Shown one piece after another: positions 17,153 through 25,396 of a stretch of 41,876 nucleotides of DNA (position 1 is the stretch's first letter; each line of letters starts with the position of its first letter). The notes beneath the pieces were generated by a model. It saw only the letters and a program-made list of their open reading frames with translations. It had not been told where the DNA came from and did not search any database. A program made the position numbers and the translations under genes. Source of the stretch: Bacteroidales bacterium (GTDB lineage: Bacteria; Bacteroidota; Bacteroidia; Bacteroidales; UBA932). The stretch covers positions 1 through 41,876 of the forward strand of contig JAFUVY010000002.1 in assembly GCA_017477335.1 (NCBI GenBank), in the 5' to 3' direction.

Positions 17153-18327
17153 TTCTTCTTGTATTCCGGTGGAAGTTTGCGGTAGAGGGTGCGTTCGCTC
17201 ATGCCAAGCTCCTCGGCGGCCTTCTTACGGTTGCCCTCATGTCTTTCCAGGGCCCTGCGTATGAGGTCTTCTTCCGTATGCCTGAGGGACAGGTCCTGGG
17301 ATTCTTCCTGAATCTGCCATTCGGCCTCCTGGGCGTCAGTGTCGGAGGGAGGCTGGGGGAGGGCGGCCAGGTCTGTCCTGTCCACTCGGGCCTTCAGGGC
17401 GTCAATCTCTGCCTTGAGGTCAAAAATAGCCTTGAAGATGGCCTGTAGCTGGTCCTGGTTAAGGGTCTGCCGGGATTCGGAAGCTGCCGATGCGTCGTAA
17501 ATGACGGGAGTGGGGTCCCCTTCTTCCCTGGGCATGTAGGGCAGGAGTTCATCGGCCCCCAGTTCTATCCTCTGAAGGGTGGGGGTGACTTTTTGTGAAA
17601 GCTGTGCAGTGAGGGCCTGGGTGAATCCCTGAAGCTGACGGATGTTGCCGGGCCAGCGGTACTGTTCCAGCAGCCTTATGGCGTCCGGGCGCAGGGAAAT
17701 CTTGCACATTCCGTTCACCTCTGAAAAATCAGAGGTAAACTTCCTGAACAGCAAATAGATATCGGATTTTCTGTCACGCAGCGGGGGAATGTGGATCTGG
17801 GCTGCGGAAAGGCGGAAGTACAGGTCTTCGCGGAACTTGCCGCGGCGCACCGCCTCGTAAAGATGGACGTTGGTGGCGGCAACCACGCGTACGTCCGTGT
17901 GTTCTATTTTGTTGGAGCCCACCTTGCGGTATTCTCCGCTCTGGAGCACGCGCAGCAGGAGGGCCTGGGATTCCTGGGGAAGTTCTGCAATCTCGTCCAG
18001 GAAAAGAGTGCCGCCGCTGGCTTCTTCAAAATAGCCTTTGCGGGTTTCTCCGGCACCGGTGAAGGAGCCCTTGACGTGGCCGAAGAGTTCCGAGTTTACC
18101 AATTCTTTGGGAAGGGCGCCGCAGTTTACGGCAAAGAATGCCGCCTGCTTCCTGGGAGAAAACTGGTGGATGATCCTGGCAAAACTCTCCTTTCCGGAGC
18201 CGCTTTCCCCCTGAATGAGAACGCTCAGCCCGGTGGGAGCAAATTTGACGGCCGTCTCCAGCGCGTTGTTCAGCGCGGGGTCGTTGCCGATGATGTCGTA
18301 TTTATTTTTTAGTGCCTGCAAGTCCAT
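17149..18327 (-). CDS. Sigma-54 interacting transcriptional activator without sensor domain
   Basis: AAA+ activator of RpoN promoters. Seen: Walker A G-E-S-G-S-G-K-E (40-47), the sigma-54 contact loop as G-S-F-T-G-A (87-92; canonical GAFTGA), Walker B G-G-T-L-F-L-D-E (105-112), and a C-terminal Fis-type helix-turn-helix (E-G-N-R-K-K-A-A-E-E-L-G-M-S-E-R-T-L-Y-R). A variable linker with a short coiled coil (about 305-330) separates the two parts. There is no N-terminal receiver or ligand domain, so activity is probably set by expression or a partner protein. It heads the LptE-SecG operon. Its -7 box is 7 nt from the ATG. Target promoters are unknown. Confidence 0.9.
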   Translation of the reverse strand: MDLQALKNKYDIIGNDPALNNALETAVKFAPTGLSVLIQGESGSGKESFARIIHQFSPRKQAAFFAVNCGALPKELVNSELFGHVKGSFTGAGETRKGYFEEASGGTLFLDEIAELPQESQALLLRVLQSGEYRKVGSNKIEHTDVRVVAATNVHLYEAVRRGKFREDLYFRLSAAQIHIPPLRDRKSDIYLLFRKFTSDFSEVNGMCKISLRPDAIRLLEQYRWPGNIRQLQGFTQALTAQLSQKVTPTLQRIELGADELLPYMPREEGDPTPVIYDASAASESRQTLNQDQLQAIFKAIFDLKAEIDALKARVDRTDLAALPQPPSDTDAQEAEWQIQEESQDLSLRHTEEDLIRRALERHEGNRKKAAEELGMSERTLYRKLPPEYKKK

Positions 18328-18334
18328 ATCACCG

Positions 18335-18342
18335 CAAAATTA
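18335..18342 (-). promoter_or_regulatory. -7 box of the sigma-54 activator operon
   Basis: Minus strand TAATTTTG followed by CGG, 7 nt from the ATG at 18327, with a TTG 21 nt upstream. It predicts a leaderless or almost leaderless mRNA. The layout TAATTTTGCGG-N4-ATG is the same as for the FecCD gene. Confidence 0.55.
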
Positions 18343-18355
18343 CAAAAATAAATAG

Positions 18356-18363
18356 TATATTTG
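18356..18363 (+). promoter_or_regulatory. -7 box of the abundant lipoprotein gene
   Basis: TATATTTG followed by CAAG, 34 nt before the ATG at 18398. It is divergent from, and only 13 nt away from, the activator's own -7 box, so the two promoters may compete or be co-regulated. Confidence 0.6.
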
Positions 18364-18397
18364 CAAGCTGACGTAATGAAACAAACACCTATTTAAT

Positions 18398-20035
18398 ATG
18401 AAAAAGACACTTTTATTCTTAGCATCGGCCGCAGTACTGGCCGCCTGCGCATCTCCTGAGAAGATGGCAAAAATGTCTGAAAACGTTACCGTTGAGTGCG
18501 TTCCCGCAACCCTCGAGGTCGTTGCCGGCAACATTGATGCTACCGTTTCAGTTACTTATCCCAAGGATTATTTCAATCCCCAGGTTATCCTGGAGGTGAC
18601 TCCCGTTATCGTTTACGAAGGCGGAGAGGCCGCAATGCCTGCCTTCAAGTATCAGGGTGAAAAGGTAAAGGACAACTATAAGGTTGTTTCTTCCGACGGT
18701 CAGACCGTTACCGAAAACGTACACTTCCAGTATGTGGAAGGTATGGAGAAGTGCCACCTGGAGCTTCGCGGCAATGTTATCGCCAAGAACAAGGTTATCG
18801 CTCTTCCCACCAAGAAGGTCACTGACGGTGCCAACACCACTTATATGCTTGTGAAGCGAAACGGCAAGCTCAGCTTCAAGGCCGGTGACTACCAGGATGT
18901 CGTTCCCGGAACCATCGAGGCCCAGATCAAGTACGCCCTCAATTCTTCCGAGGTTCGCGGTTCCCAGCTTAAGAGCAATTCCGTCAAGGACTTCAAGGCC
19001 GCTCTTGCCGCCGCCAATGCAGACGAGCGCGTTACCGTTAAGGGCACTGAAATTATAGCTTACGCTTCCCCCGACGGCTCCGTAGAGCTTAACGACAAGC
19101 TTTCCAAGAACCGTTCCGGTTCCGCCGGCAAGGCATGGAAGAAGGTCACCAAGGGCACCAATGCCGCAGAACCCGAAATCCGCAGTGTTGGTGAGGACTG
19201 GGAAGGCTTCCAGCAGCTTGTTTCCGAATCCGACCTCAGCGACAAGGAACTCATCCTCCGCGTTCTGTCCATGTACAGCGATCCTGCAGTCCGCGAGAAC
19301 GAGATCAAGAACATGTCCCAAGTTTACACCGCTCTTAAGGACGAGGTTCTCCCCGAACTCCGCCGTGCCCGCCTCATCGCCAACGTGGAGCGTCAGAACT
19401 TCACCAACGAGGAGCTCGCAACCCTGCTGAACACCAATGAGGACGTTCTTGACGAGGAAGCTCTCCTCCGTCTTGCATACGTAACCGAGGACTGCGCCCA
19501 GAAGGAGAACATCTGGAAAAAGGCAGTTGCCAAATTCAACAGCGACCGCGCTCAGTACAACCTTGCCGCTCTCTACCTCCTCAAGGGTGAAGACGCAAAA
19601 GCAGAAGAGGCTCTTGCAAAGGTTAAGGCCACGGATGCCGATATCATCAACGCCAAGGGTGTTCTCGCTCTCCATAAGAACGACTTCGCCGCCGCTGAGA
19701 ATCTCTTCCGCAAGGCTGCCAACGATGATGCAAAGGCCAACCTCGGCGTTGCTCTCATCCTCCAGGGCCGTTACGAAGAGGCTCTTGCCCAGCTTAAGGA
19801 CGTCAAGGGTTGCTGCAACAACCTGGTTCTCGCTTACATCCTCAATGACCAGCCCGAAAAGGCTATCGCCACTGCAAAGTGCCAGGATCCCTGCGTCGCT
19901 TACCTTAAGGCTGTGGCTTCCGCACGTCTTGGAAAGGCAGAGGACGTAAAGGCCAACCTGCAGAAGGCATTCGAGAAACCCGCTCTCAAGGAGCGTGCTG
20001 CACGCGACATCGAATTCGCAGGTTATGAATTCTAA
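18398..20035 (+). CDS. TPR-containing lipoprotein with OmpA-like segment, probably abundant
   Basis: A 545-residue lipoprotein (lipobox L-A-A-C, Cys17). Residues about 25-170 form a beta-rich domain. Residues about 180-250 resemble a degenerate OmpA-like domain (I-I-A-Y-A-S-P-D-G-S-V-E-L-N-D-K-L-S-K-N-R). The C-terminal half (about 350-530) is a series of short TPR-like helical repeats (A-L-Y-L-L-K-G-E-D-A-K-A-E-E-A-L). Codon choice differs from neighbours: Arg is almost all CGC/CGT and other codons look optimal, suggesting high expression. It is followed by a strong terminator that overlaps the next gene. A structural envelope or peptidoglycan-linking role is inferred. Confidence 0.8.
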   Translation: MKKTLLFLASAAVLAACASPEKMAKMSENVTVECVPATLEVVAGNIDATVSVTYPKDYFNPQVILEVTPVIVYEGGEAAMPAFKYQGEKVKDNYKVVSSDGQTVTENVHFQYVEGMEKCHLELRGNVIAKNKVIALPTKKVTDGANTTYMLVKRNGKLSFKAGDYQDVVPGTIEAQIKYALNSSEVRGSQLKSNSVKDFKAALAAANADERVTVKGTEIIAYASPDGSVELNDKLSKNRSGSAGKAWKKVTKGTNAAEPEIRSVGEDWEGFQQLVSESDLSDKELILRVLSMYSDPAVRENEIKNMSQVYTALKDEVLPELRRARLIANVERQNFTNEELATLLNTNEDVLDEEALLRLAYVTEDCAQKENIWKKAVAKFNSDRAQYNLAALYLLKGEDAKAEEALAKVKATDADIINAKGVLALHKNDFAAAENLFRKAANDDAKANLGVALILQGRYEEALAQLKDVKGCCNNLVLAYILNDQPEKAIATAKCQDPCVAYLKAVASARLGKAEDVKANLQKAFEKPALKERAARDIEFAGYEF

Positions 20036-20762
20036 ATTCGACATTATCCCGTCAGTAGTCATACTTGTCGGGATAATGTTGTTTTTTCCACTGATTGAAT
20101 GGAGCCAGTGGCATCCCGGCTACGTGCTGGTGTATGCACTCTGGCTCCTTTCAGTTTATTTCCTGGGCCGTCTGGTGCTGGGCCCGCTTATCGGCAGAAA
20201 GAATTATCTGCCCGTCGCCGGTGCGGTATTGCTTATAGTTGCCGCAACCTTCCTGATGTGCCTTTCTCCCGTGGATTTCCCCCGGGACATGGATGCCTCC
20301 CTCCAGCCGCATGTAAGGGCAATGTGGGTGACTCTTTTGGCAGCACTGGGTTTGTCTATTCCCTGCGGAATATGGGAAACGCGCCAGGCGCCCGCTCCGG
20401 TCCAGGAGCCCATGAGGCCCACCAGGACCACAGATGTGTTTGGCGCCGGGGACGCTTCCGTTGCGGTCAAGTCCGGCTACAAGACCATCCATATTCCGCT
20501 TGCCTCCATAATATATATTGAGTCCCGGAATAATTATGCCTGTTTCCATCTTGACGATGCCCAGGACGTGGTTTCGCAGATTTCCCTGAAGGCGGTGATG
20601 GAACTTTTGCCGGAAGGCAAGTTTATCCGCATCCATAAATCCTACATAGTCCCGGCGTGGCGTATAGAGCGCAGCTCCGCAAAGGAAGTGTTCCTGTCCG
20701 GTCTGGACGGGTCTCTGCCCGTGGGGCGTGCCCATGCCAAGGAATTAAAGAATAATGTCTAA
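20025..20762 (+). CDS. Membrane-anchored LytTR DNA-binding regulator
   Basis: Transcription regulator with four predicted membrane helices (about 5-25, 32-55, 63-82, 95-115) and a C-terminal LytTR domain (about 150-245). Typical LytTR features are I-I-Y-I-E-S-R-N-N-Y, F-I-R-I-H-K-S-Y-I-V and V-G-R-A-H-A-K-E. There is no receiver domain, so signals may act through the membrane part. The start at 20025 gives all four helices and overlaps the previous stop by 11 nt; the alternative ATG at 20076 would remove most of helix 1. The upstream gene's terminator lies inside this coding region (20041-20087). Its stop overlaps the sodium:solute symporter by 8 nt, which may be its target. Confidence 0.82.
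   Translation: MNSKFDIIPSVVILVGIMLFFPLIEWSQWHPGYVLVYALWLLSVYFLGRLVLGPLIGRKNYLPVAGAVLLIVAATFLMCLSPVDFPRDMDASLQPHVRAMWVTLLAALGLSIPCGIWETRQAPAPVQEPMRPTRTTDVFGAGDASVAVKSGYKTIHIPLASIIYIESRNNYACFHLDDAQDVVSQISLKAVMELLPEGKFIRIHKSYIVPAWRIERSSAKEVFLSGLDGSLPVGRAHAKELKNNV
20041..20087 (+). terminator. Strong intrinsic terminator inside the LytTR coding start
   Basis: ACATTATCCCG (20041-20051) pairs perfectly with CGGGATAATGT (20069-20079) across a 17-nt loop, followed by T-T-G-T-T-T-T-T-T. It begins 5 nt after the lipoprotein stop and would limit read-through into the LytTR-symporter genes. Confidence 0.8.
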
Positions 20763-22083
20763 AGATAGCTTTTACGCGTCACGTTCCACCGCCTGGTGGA
20801 AGGTAGCGCTTGCAATGATTGGCTCCTGCATGTCGGGAGTCACTTTTGTATCTGTCCCCGGTATGATGGGGGCCTCCGGCTTTGGTTACCTGCAGATGTG
20901 CCTGGGCTTTTTCCTGGGCTATCTGGTCATTGCCTTTGTGCTCACGCCCCTGTATTTCAGGCTGGGAGTGGTATCCATATACCAGTATCTGGAAAAGCGC
21001 TTTGGGATTGGTTCCTACCGCACCGGAGCCTGGTTCTTCTTTATCTCCAAGATGCTTGGCACCTCTGTCAAGATGTTCCTTCTCTGTTCCACCATCCAGC
21101 TCCTTCTGGGTAAGGTGGCCGATGTATCCTTCCTTGCCGTCGCGGCCCCCGTCATGCTTCTTGAGTGGGCCTATACGGTACGCGGCGGGGTGAAGGCCGT
21201 AATCGGCCTGGATATGCTCAAGACGGTGATTATGCTCCTTTCGGTGGGGCTGACGCTGTGTTTTGTGGCACGTGAGGTGGACGGTCCTGACACGTCCCTT
21301 ATGAGGGTGTTTTATTTTGACGACCCTCTGCATCCCCAGTATTTCTGGAAGCAGGTGGTGGGCGGACTTTGCATCGTGGTGGCTACAACAGGACTGGACC
21401 AGGACATGATGCAACGTACACTGGCCTGCCGTAACGTCAGGGATTCGCAGAAGAACCTTGTTGTATCCAGCCTGCTGCAGACAGTGGTGATAGCCATGTT
21501 CCTCCTGCTTGGAACCTATCTTTACAAGTTTGCCTCCCTGAACGGGATTCAGGCTTCCGGGGATGCCGTTTTCCCCGCCGTGGTCTGGTCCGGAGCCGTT
21601 CCGGCTGTAGTGGGAGTGCTCTTTGTGACAGGCCTTGTCATGGCCGGTTTCCCTTCCGGAGGCTCTGCCCTTACGGCACTTACCACCTCTTTTACCGTGG
21701 ATTTGTCCGGCAGGACGGACCATAGGTCAAGAGTTGTCACGCATACTCTCATGACCATTGTGATGCTGGCGTGCATGGTGGCGTTCAACAAGCTTAATTC
21801 CACAAGTGTAATTGATGCAACTTACAGGCTTGCCAGCTATACCTACGGGCCCATTCTTGGCCTGTTTATCTATGGGATAAGCACCAGGCGGCCGGTCAGG
21901 GACGGGTGGGTCCCCGTGATAGCCATTCTCTCTCCGGCGATAAGCCTTGTACTGGACCTCAATTCCGAGCAGTGGTTCGGAGGATATCACTTCAGCTACG
22001 AGCTCCTGCTGCTGAATGCCGGCATCACTGTCCTGGGCCTGCTTCTTTCCAGCCTTTTTGTGAAAATGGGAGTAAATAATTAA
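20755..22083 (+). CDS. Sodium:solute symporter (SSS family), short N-terminus
   Basis: Sodium-coupled importer with the LeuT fold. Seen: F-Y-A-S-R-S-T-A-W-W followed by S-G-V-T-F-V-S-V-P-G-M-M-G (the start of the first core helix of this subfamily), G-L-D-Q-D-M-M-Q-R-T-L-A-C-R near residue 220 (strongly conserved in SSS) and S-G-G-S-A-L-T-A-L-T-T near residue 305. About twelve membrane spans in 442 residues. Bacteroidales relatives usually have one more helix of about 35 residues before this start. Here the ATG lies inside the LytTR 3' end (8-nt overlap). The solute is unknown. Confidence 0.88.
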   Translation: MSKDSFYASRSTAWWKVALAMIGSCMSGVTFVSVPGMMGASGFGYLQMCLGFFLGYLVIAFVLTPLYFRLGVVSIYQYLEKRFGIGSYRTGAWFFFISKMLGTSVKMFLLCSTIQLLLGKVADVSFLAVAAPVMLLEWAYTVRGGVKAVIGLDMLKTVIMLLSVGLTLCFVAREVDGPDTSLMRVFYFDDPLHPQYFWKQVVGGLCIVVATTGLDQDMMQRTLACRNVRDSQKNLVVSSLLQTVVIAMFLLLGTYLYKFASLNGIQASGDAVFPAVVWSGAVPAVVGVLFVTGLVMAGFPSGGSALTALTTSFTVDLSGRTDHRSRVVTHTLMTIVMLACMVAFNKLNSTSVIDATYRLASYTYGPILGLFIYGISTRRPVRDGWVPVIAILSPAISLVLDLNSEQWFGGYHFSYELLLLNAGITVLGLLLSSLFVKMGVNN

Positions 22084-22093
22084 TAATAATTGT

Positions 22094-22101
22094 TAGATTT
22101 G
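22094..22101 (+). promoter_or_regulatory. -7 box before the secreted protein gene
   Basis: TAGATTTG followed by GGACG, 20 nt before the preferred ATG at 22122. It would give this gene its own transcript apart from the symporter. No clear -33 element. Confidence 0.5.
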
Positions 22102-22121
22102 GGACGGATAATTAAATGATT

Positions 22122-22697
22122 ATGAAAAAGATCTTAGTTGCTTTTCTGGCCATTTGCATGGCCGTTCCCGTTTTTGCGCAGACAAAGTACTTTGGCGTCA
22201 AGTCCGGCATTGTGAAAACCGTCTCCAACACCAGGGGACAGATTTCCCGGAACACCCTCTGGTTTGACGATTACGGCCGGAAACAGCGCCAGGAGATAGC
22301 AACAGACCTTGGCGGAGAGCTGGGTACGTGGGTTAACTCCGTCCTTGTCATTGGCGACGAAGTCTGGTCCATAAACCAGTACGGCAATGCCAAAAAGACA
22401 AAGAAGGGGGCCGATGTTGTGGAGATCAACTGGTATTCCCTTTCCCAGGAAGCAATCTCGCTCTATGATATCAAGGAACTCAGGACGGAGACCTACGCCG
22501 GCAGAAAATGCAAGGTGTATTCTTATAAAACAAAGCAACTCATGGCAAAAGTCCCAGTTACCGTTTGGGTCTGGGAGGGCATAGTCCTTAAGCAGGAGAT
22601 ACAGAAAAAAACCTACAAATCCACAATAGAACTTGAAGATTTGCAGGTTAACTGTAAGATTCCGGCAGGTACCTTCAACAAGCCGGCGGAGGATTGA
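22122..22697 (+). CDS. Secreted protein of unknown function
   Basis: A 191-residue protein with a signal peptide (M-K-K-I-L, cleavage after V-F-A). The mature chain is beta-rich with W-F-D-D-Y-G-R-K-Q-R-Q-E and G-R-K-C-K-V-Y-S-Y stretches, reminiscent of periplasmic beta-sheet proteins such as the LolA-like or DUF4412 type, but I cannot assign a family with confidence. The start at 22122 is preferred over the ATG at 22116. Its stop abuts the convergent pheS stop with no spacer. Confidence 0.7.
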   Translation: MKKILVAFLAICMAVPVFAQTKYFGVKSGIVKTVSNTRGQISRNTLWFDDYGRKQRQEIATDLGGELGTWVNSVLVIGDEVWSINQYGNAKKTKKGADVVEINWYSLSQEAISLYDIKELRTETYAGRKCKVYSYKTKQLMAKVPVTVWVWEGIVLKQEIQKKTYKSTIELEDLQVNCKIPAGTFNKPAED

Positions 22698-23732
22698 TTA
22701 AACTTCCGTAGCCGTGGCAAATTCGCCCAGGAAGCGCATGTCATTCTCAAAGTAGTGGCGAAGGTCGTTCACCTGCCATTTGAGCATCGCAATTCTTTCT
22801 ACACCCATACCAAAAGCGAATCCGGAATAGATCTCAGGGTCTATTCCGCTTGCTTTAAGCACGTTGGGGTCCACCATGCCGCAGCCCATGATTTCCAGCC
22901 AGCCGGTGCCTTTGCATATATTGCAGCCCTTTCCGTGGCAGATGTTGCAGCTTACGTCAACCTCGGCCGACGGTTCCGTGAACGGGAAGTAGGAGGGACG
23001 CATGCGAATCTCCGTATCCGGGCCGAACATCTCCCTTGCAAATACCAGGATGGCCTGTTTGAGGTCTGCAAAAGTTACGTTTTTGTCTATGTAAAGACCT
23101 TCCACCTGATGGAAGATGCAGTGTGCGCGGGCCGATATGGCCTCGTTCCTGAACACCCTGCCGGGGCAGATTACGCGGATGGGCAGCTCCTGGCTTTCCA
23201 TGGTGCGAACCTGTACGGAAGAGGTGTGAGTGCGCAGAAGCAGCGGATTCAGATGTCCGGTGCTCACAAAGAAGGTGTCCTGCATCTCGCGGGCAGGGTG
23301 GTTGGGAGGGAAGTTGAGGGCTTCAAACACGTGGTAATCGTCCTCTATCTCCGGACCCTCGGCTACGTTGTAACCGGCCTTGCGGAAGATATCCACTATC
23401 TCCTGTCTCACTATCGATACGGGATGACGGGAACCCAGCGGCATTGCATCTCCGGGCATGGTGAGGTCTTCCTTTGGGGCATCGGCCTGGACGGAGGCTT
23501 CTGCGGAAGCCCTTAGCTCTTCTATCTTTGCCAGAGCTTCTTTCTTGAGCTGGTTCAGCTTTTGGCCGTATTCGCGTTTCATCTCGGGGGCGATGGTGCG
23601 GAACTGCTCCATAAGAGCGGTAATCTCACCTTTTTTCCCAAGGAAACGAACCCTGGCCTCTTCCGCTTCTTTCTGCGAGGAGGCTTTCAGCTGCTCAAGT
23701 TCTTTGAATATCTGTTCAATTGCTTCTTTCAT
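22698..23732 (-). CDS. pheS: Phenylalanyl-tRNA synthetase alpha subunit
   Basis: Catalytic subunit of the alpha2beta2 enzyme that charges tRNA-Phe. Seen: an N-terminal coiled coil (about 1-90) that binds tRNA; G-S-R-H-P-V at the start of the class II core; motif 2 F-R-N-E-A-I-S-A-R-A-H-C-I-F-H-Q-V-E-G; and motif 3 G-M-G-V-E-R-I-A-M-L near the end. 344 residues is standard. PheT is not next to it, as is common in Bacteroidota. A TATCTTTGC promoter box lies upstream. The 3' end abuts the secreted-protein gene, with no terminator seen. Confidence 0.97.
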   Translation of the reverse strand: MKEAIEQIFKELEQLKASSQKEAEEARVRFLGKKGEITALMEQFRTIAPEMKREYGQKLNQLKKEALAKIEELRASAEASVQADAPKEDLTMPGDAMPLGSRHPVSIVRQEIVDIFRKAGYNVAEGPEIEDDYHVFEALNFPPNHPAREMQDTFFVSTGHLNPLLLRTHTSSVQVRTMESQELPIRVICPGRVFRNEAISARAHCIFHQVEGLYIDKNVTFADLKQAILVFAREMFGPDTEIRMRPSYFPFTEPSAEVDVSCNICHGKGCNICKGTGWLEIMGCGMVDPNVLKASGIDPEIYSGFAFGMGVERIAMLKWQVNDLRHYFENDMRFLGEFATATEV

Positions 23733-23754
23733 AACTCAAAAAAAGTTTAGCTCG

Positions 23755-23762
23755 CAAAGATA
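23755..23762 (-). promoter_or_regulatory. -7 box of pheS
   Basis: Minus strand TATCTTTG followed by C, 22 nt before the ATG at 23732. No clear -33 element; no leader peptide or T-box is seen. Confidence 0.55.
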
Positions 23763-23783
23763 CTGCTTTTTTTGGTTATTTCA

Positions 23784-24611
23784 TCAGAAACTGAAGCTGT
23801 ACTGAATCCCGAAGATGCCGCAGAAGGAATTCTCCCAACCGGTATTATCCGTGAAAATGCGGTTGCCGTCAGCGTTGGTGTCAATGACGTAGTCGTTCAG
23901 ATAATCCAGAAGCAGGTAAGGTTGCAGGCTGTGTTGCCTGGAAAAGATTATGTCTCCGCCAAGTTCCACCCTGTAACGGTTGATATAGGCGTGGGTATAG
24001 CCTGTATGGGTGTAGGTGTAGTAAGTCCTTTTGCTCTGGCCGGTCAGCTGGGCCCCTCCGGACGTGGTTCCCCAGGGATCGTTGAGGGCGGCGCGGATTT
24101 CAAAGGCAAGGTAGGGCTGAAAAGTCCTCAGTCCCTTGTACTTTACGGTCAGTTTGCTCTTGAGGCCCAGGACGTTCCGGGTGCTCTGGTATGTGTTGAG
24201 CCCGGCGTAGGAGTTGTGGGTGAGCTGGAGCCTCTCCTTCAGGGTGAACTGGAAAGCGCCAAACTTCACGGAGCCTGCTACGTCGCCGTACACGCGGTGC
24301 TTTGGCGCCCAGAAACCGGAGTAGTAAACATCGGTTTCAAGCTCCTTGTTAATCTTGTAGGGGTTGATAAGGATGTAGCCTACGCCCACTTTCAGGAACT
24401 TGAGGGGCTTGTAGGACAGCCCTACAGACGTACGGAGGCTTCCCAGGCCTGCAAAATTATCGGCCATTCGGAGTTCCTCGCCAGCAGAAATGTGGAGGCC
24501 CTTCACAATCTTGTAATCAACTTCTGCCGAGGCGCGTGCTCCAAAATTGAAATCCTGGCCCCATGCTGCCAGGGGAGCGAAAAGGGCCAGTGCGAATATC
24601 AGCTTTTTCAT
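23784..24611 (-). CDS. DUF2490 outer-membrane beta-barrel protein
   Basis: A 275-residue exported protein (signal peptide cleaved after A-A-W-G) whose mature part is a series of amphipathic beta strands with alternating aromatic residues and ends in S-F-S-F, an outer-membrane insertion signal. The pattern fits DUF2490. Its ATG overlaps the stop of the DUF4956 gene by 4 nt, making it the last gene of the VTC-DUF4956 operon. A channel or anchor in the outer membrane is plausible; the biochemical role is not known. Confidence 0.8.
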   Translation of the reverse strand: MKKLIFALALFAPLAAWGQDFNFGARASAEVDYKIVKGLHISAGEELRMADNFAGLGSLRTSVGLSYKPLKFLKVGVGYILINPYKINKELETDVYYSGFWAPKHRVYGDVAGSVKFGAFQFTLKERLQLTHNSYAGLNTYQSTRNVLGLKSKLTVKYKGLRTFQPYLAFEIRAALNDPWGTTSGGAQLTGQSKRTYYTYTHTGYTHAYINRYRVELGGDIIFSRQHSLQPYLLLDYLNDYVIDTNADGNRIFTDNTGWENSFCGIFGIQYSFSF

Positions 24612-25396
24612 CCGGCAAAGTCTTTCGCTTTGGTAAGTTCGTTGATGGTGTTGGATTCTCCCTTTTCCAGACGGTAGGATACCTTGATGAATGCGGCGTC
24701 CTTAAGGAAGTCCACATGGCCGATCTCCACGTTCTGCACCTTTACACCCAGTCTCTTCTGAAGGTCTGCGATGAGCTCTTCCCGCTTTTCCGGAACGATG
24801 AGCTCAATCCTGTCATAGAGAACCAGCTTTGTTGTGACGTGCTTTACAAGACGGTCGCTTTCCAGGACACACACAAGGGCTATTATGAGGAGGTTCACAA
24901 GCGCCATCACGCCTACGTTTCCTGGATTGAGCACATAGTGCGGTGCCGTGGCAACGTCAACAATCTGATACAGAGGAGCAAGGCCGTTCACTGCGGCCAG
25001 GGCAATGATGACGAACAGGTAGGTCATCTCCCTGATGGGAACTGTTTCCGTACGGTAGCGGATAACCCCGAATATGGCAAACAGGCCAAGTGTAAGGCCC
25101 ACTCCCACTTCCACGTTGCCCATGATGTACAGAAGGGTAAGCATGGCGGACGAGAACACCATGAAGGTGAAGTAGTAGTCACGCCTCCTGCTCTTCCTAT
25201 AGTAGAAGAAGTGGACCAGAATCCAGCAGACCAGCAGGTTGATGGCAAAACGGATACCCAGTTCTCCAAGTTTCTGGGTGGTGGTCATCATGGCATCGGT
25301 GATGGACTGGACGTCAAGGAGCATGTCGTCGTTGATGTCCATGTTGCCGAAAGAGGCAAGGTCGTCCTGGATAAAGCGGAAAATTTTATCTATCAT
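24608..25396 (-). CDS. DUF4956 inner-membrane protein
   Basis: A 262-residue membrane protein with four predicted helices (about 45-65, 75-112 as two, 122-140 and 160-180) and a soluble C-terminal domain of about 80 residues ending in the cytoplasm. Blocks such as F-A-I-F-G-V-I-R-Y-R-T and V-P-I-R-E-M-T-Y-L-F are hallmarks of DUF4956. The family is repeatedly encoded next to VTC-domain polyphosphate polymerases, as here, with 4-nt overlaps on both sides. It may be the membrane partner of the polymerase; this is an inference from gene context. Confidence 0.85.
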   Translation of the reverse strand: MIDKIFRFIQDDLASFGNMDINDDMLLDVQSITDAMMTTTQKLGELGIRFAINLLVCWILVHFFYYRKSRRRDYYFTFMVFSSAMLTLLYIMGNVEVGVGLTLGLFAIFGVIRYRTETVPIREMTYLFVIIALAAVNGLAPLYQIVDVATAPHYVLNPGNVGVMALVNLLIIALVCVLESDRLVKHVTTKLVLYDRIELIVPEKREELIADLQKRLGVKVQNVEIGHVDFLKDAAFIKVSYRLEKGESNTINELTKAKDFAG

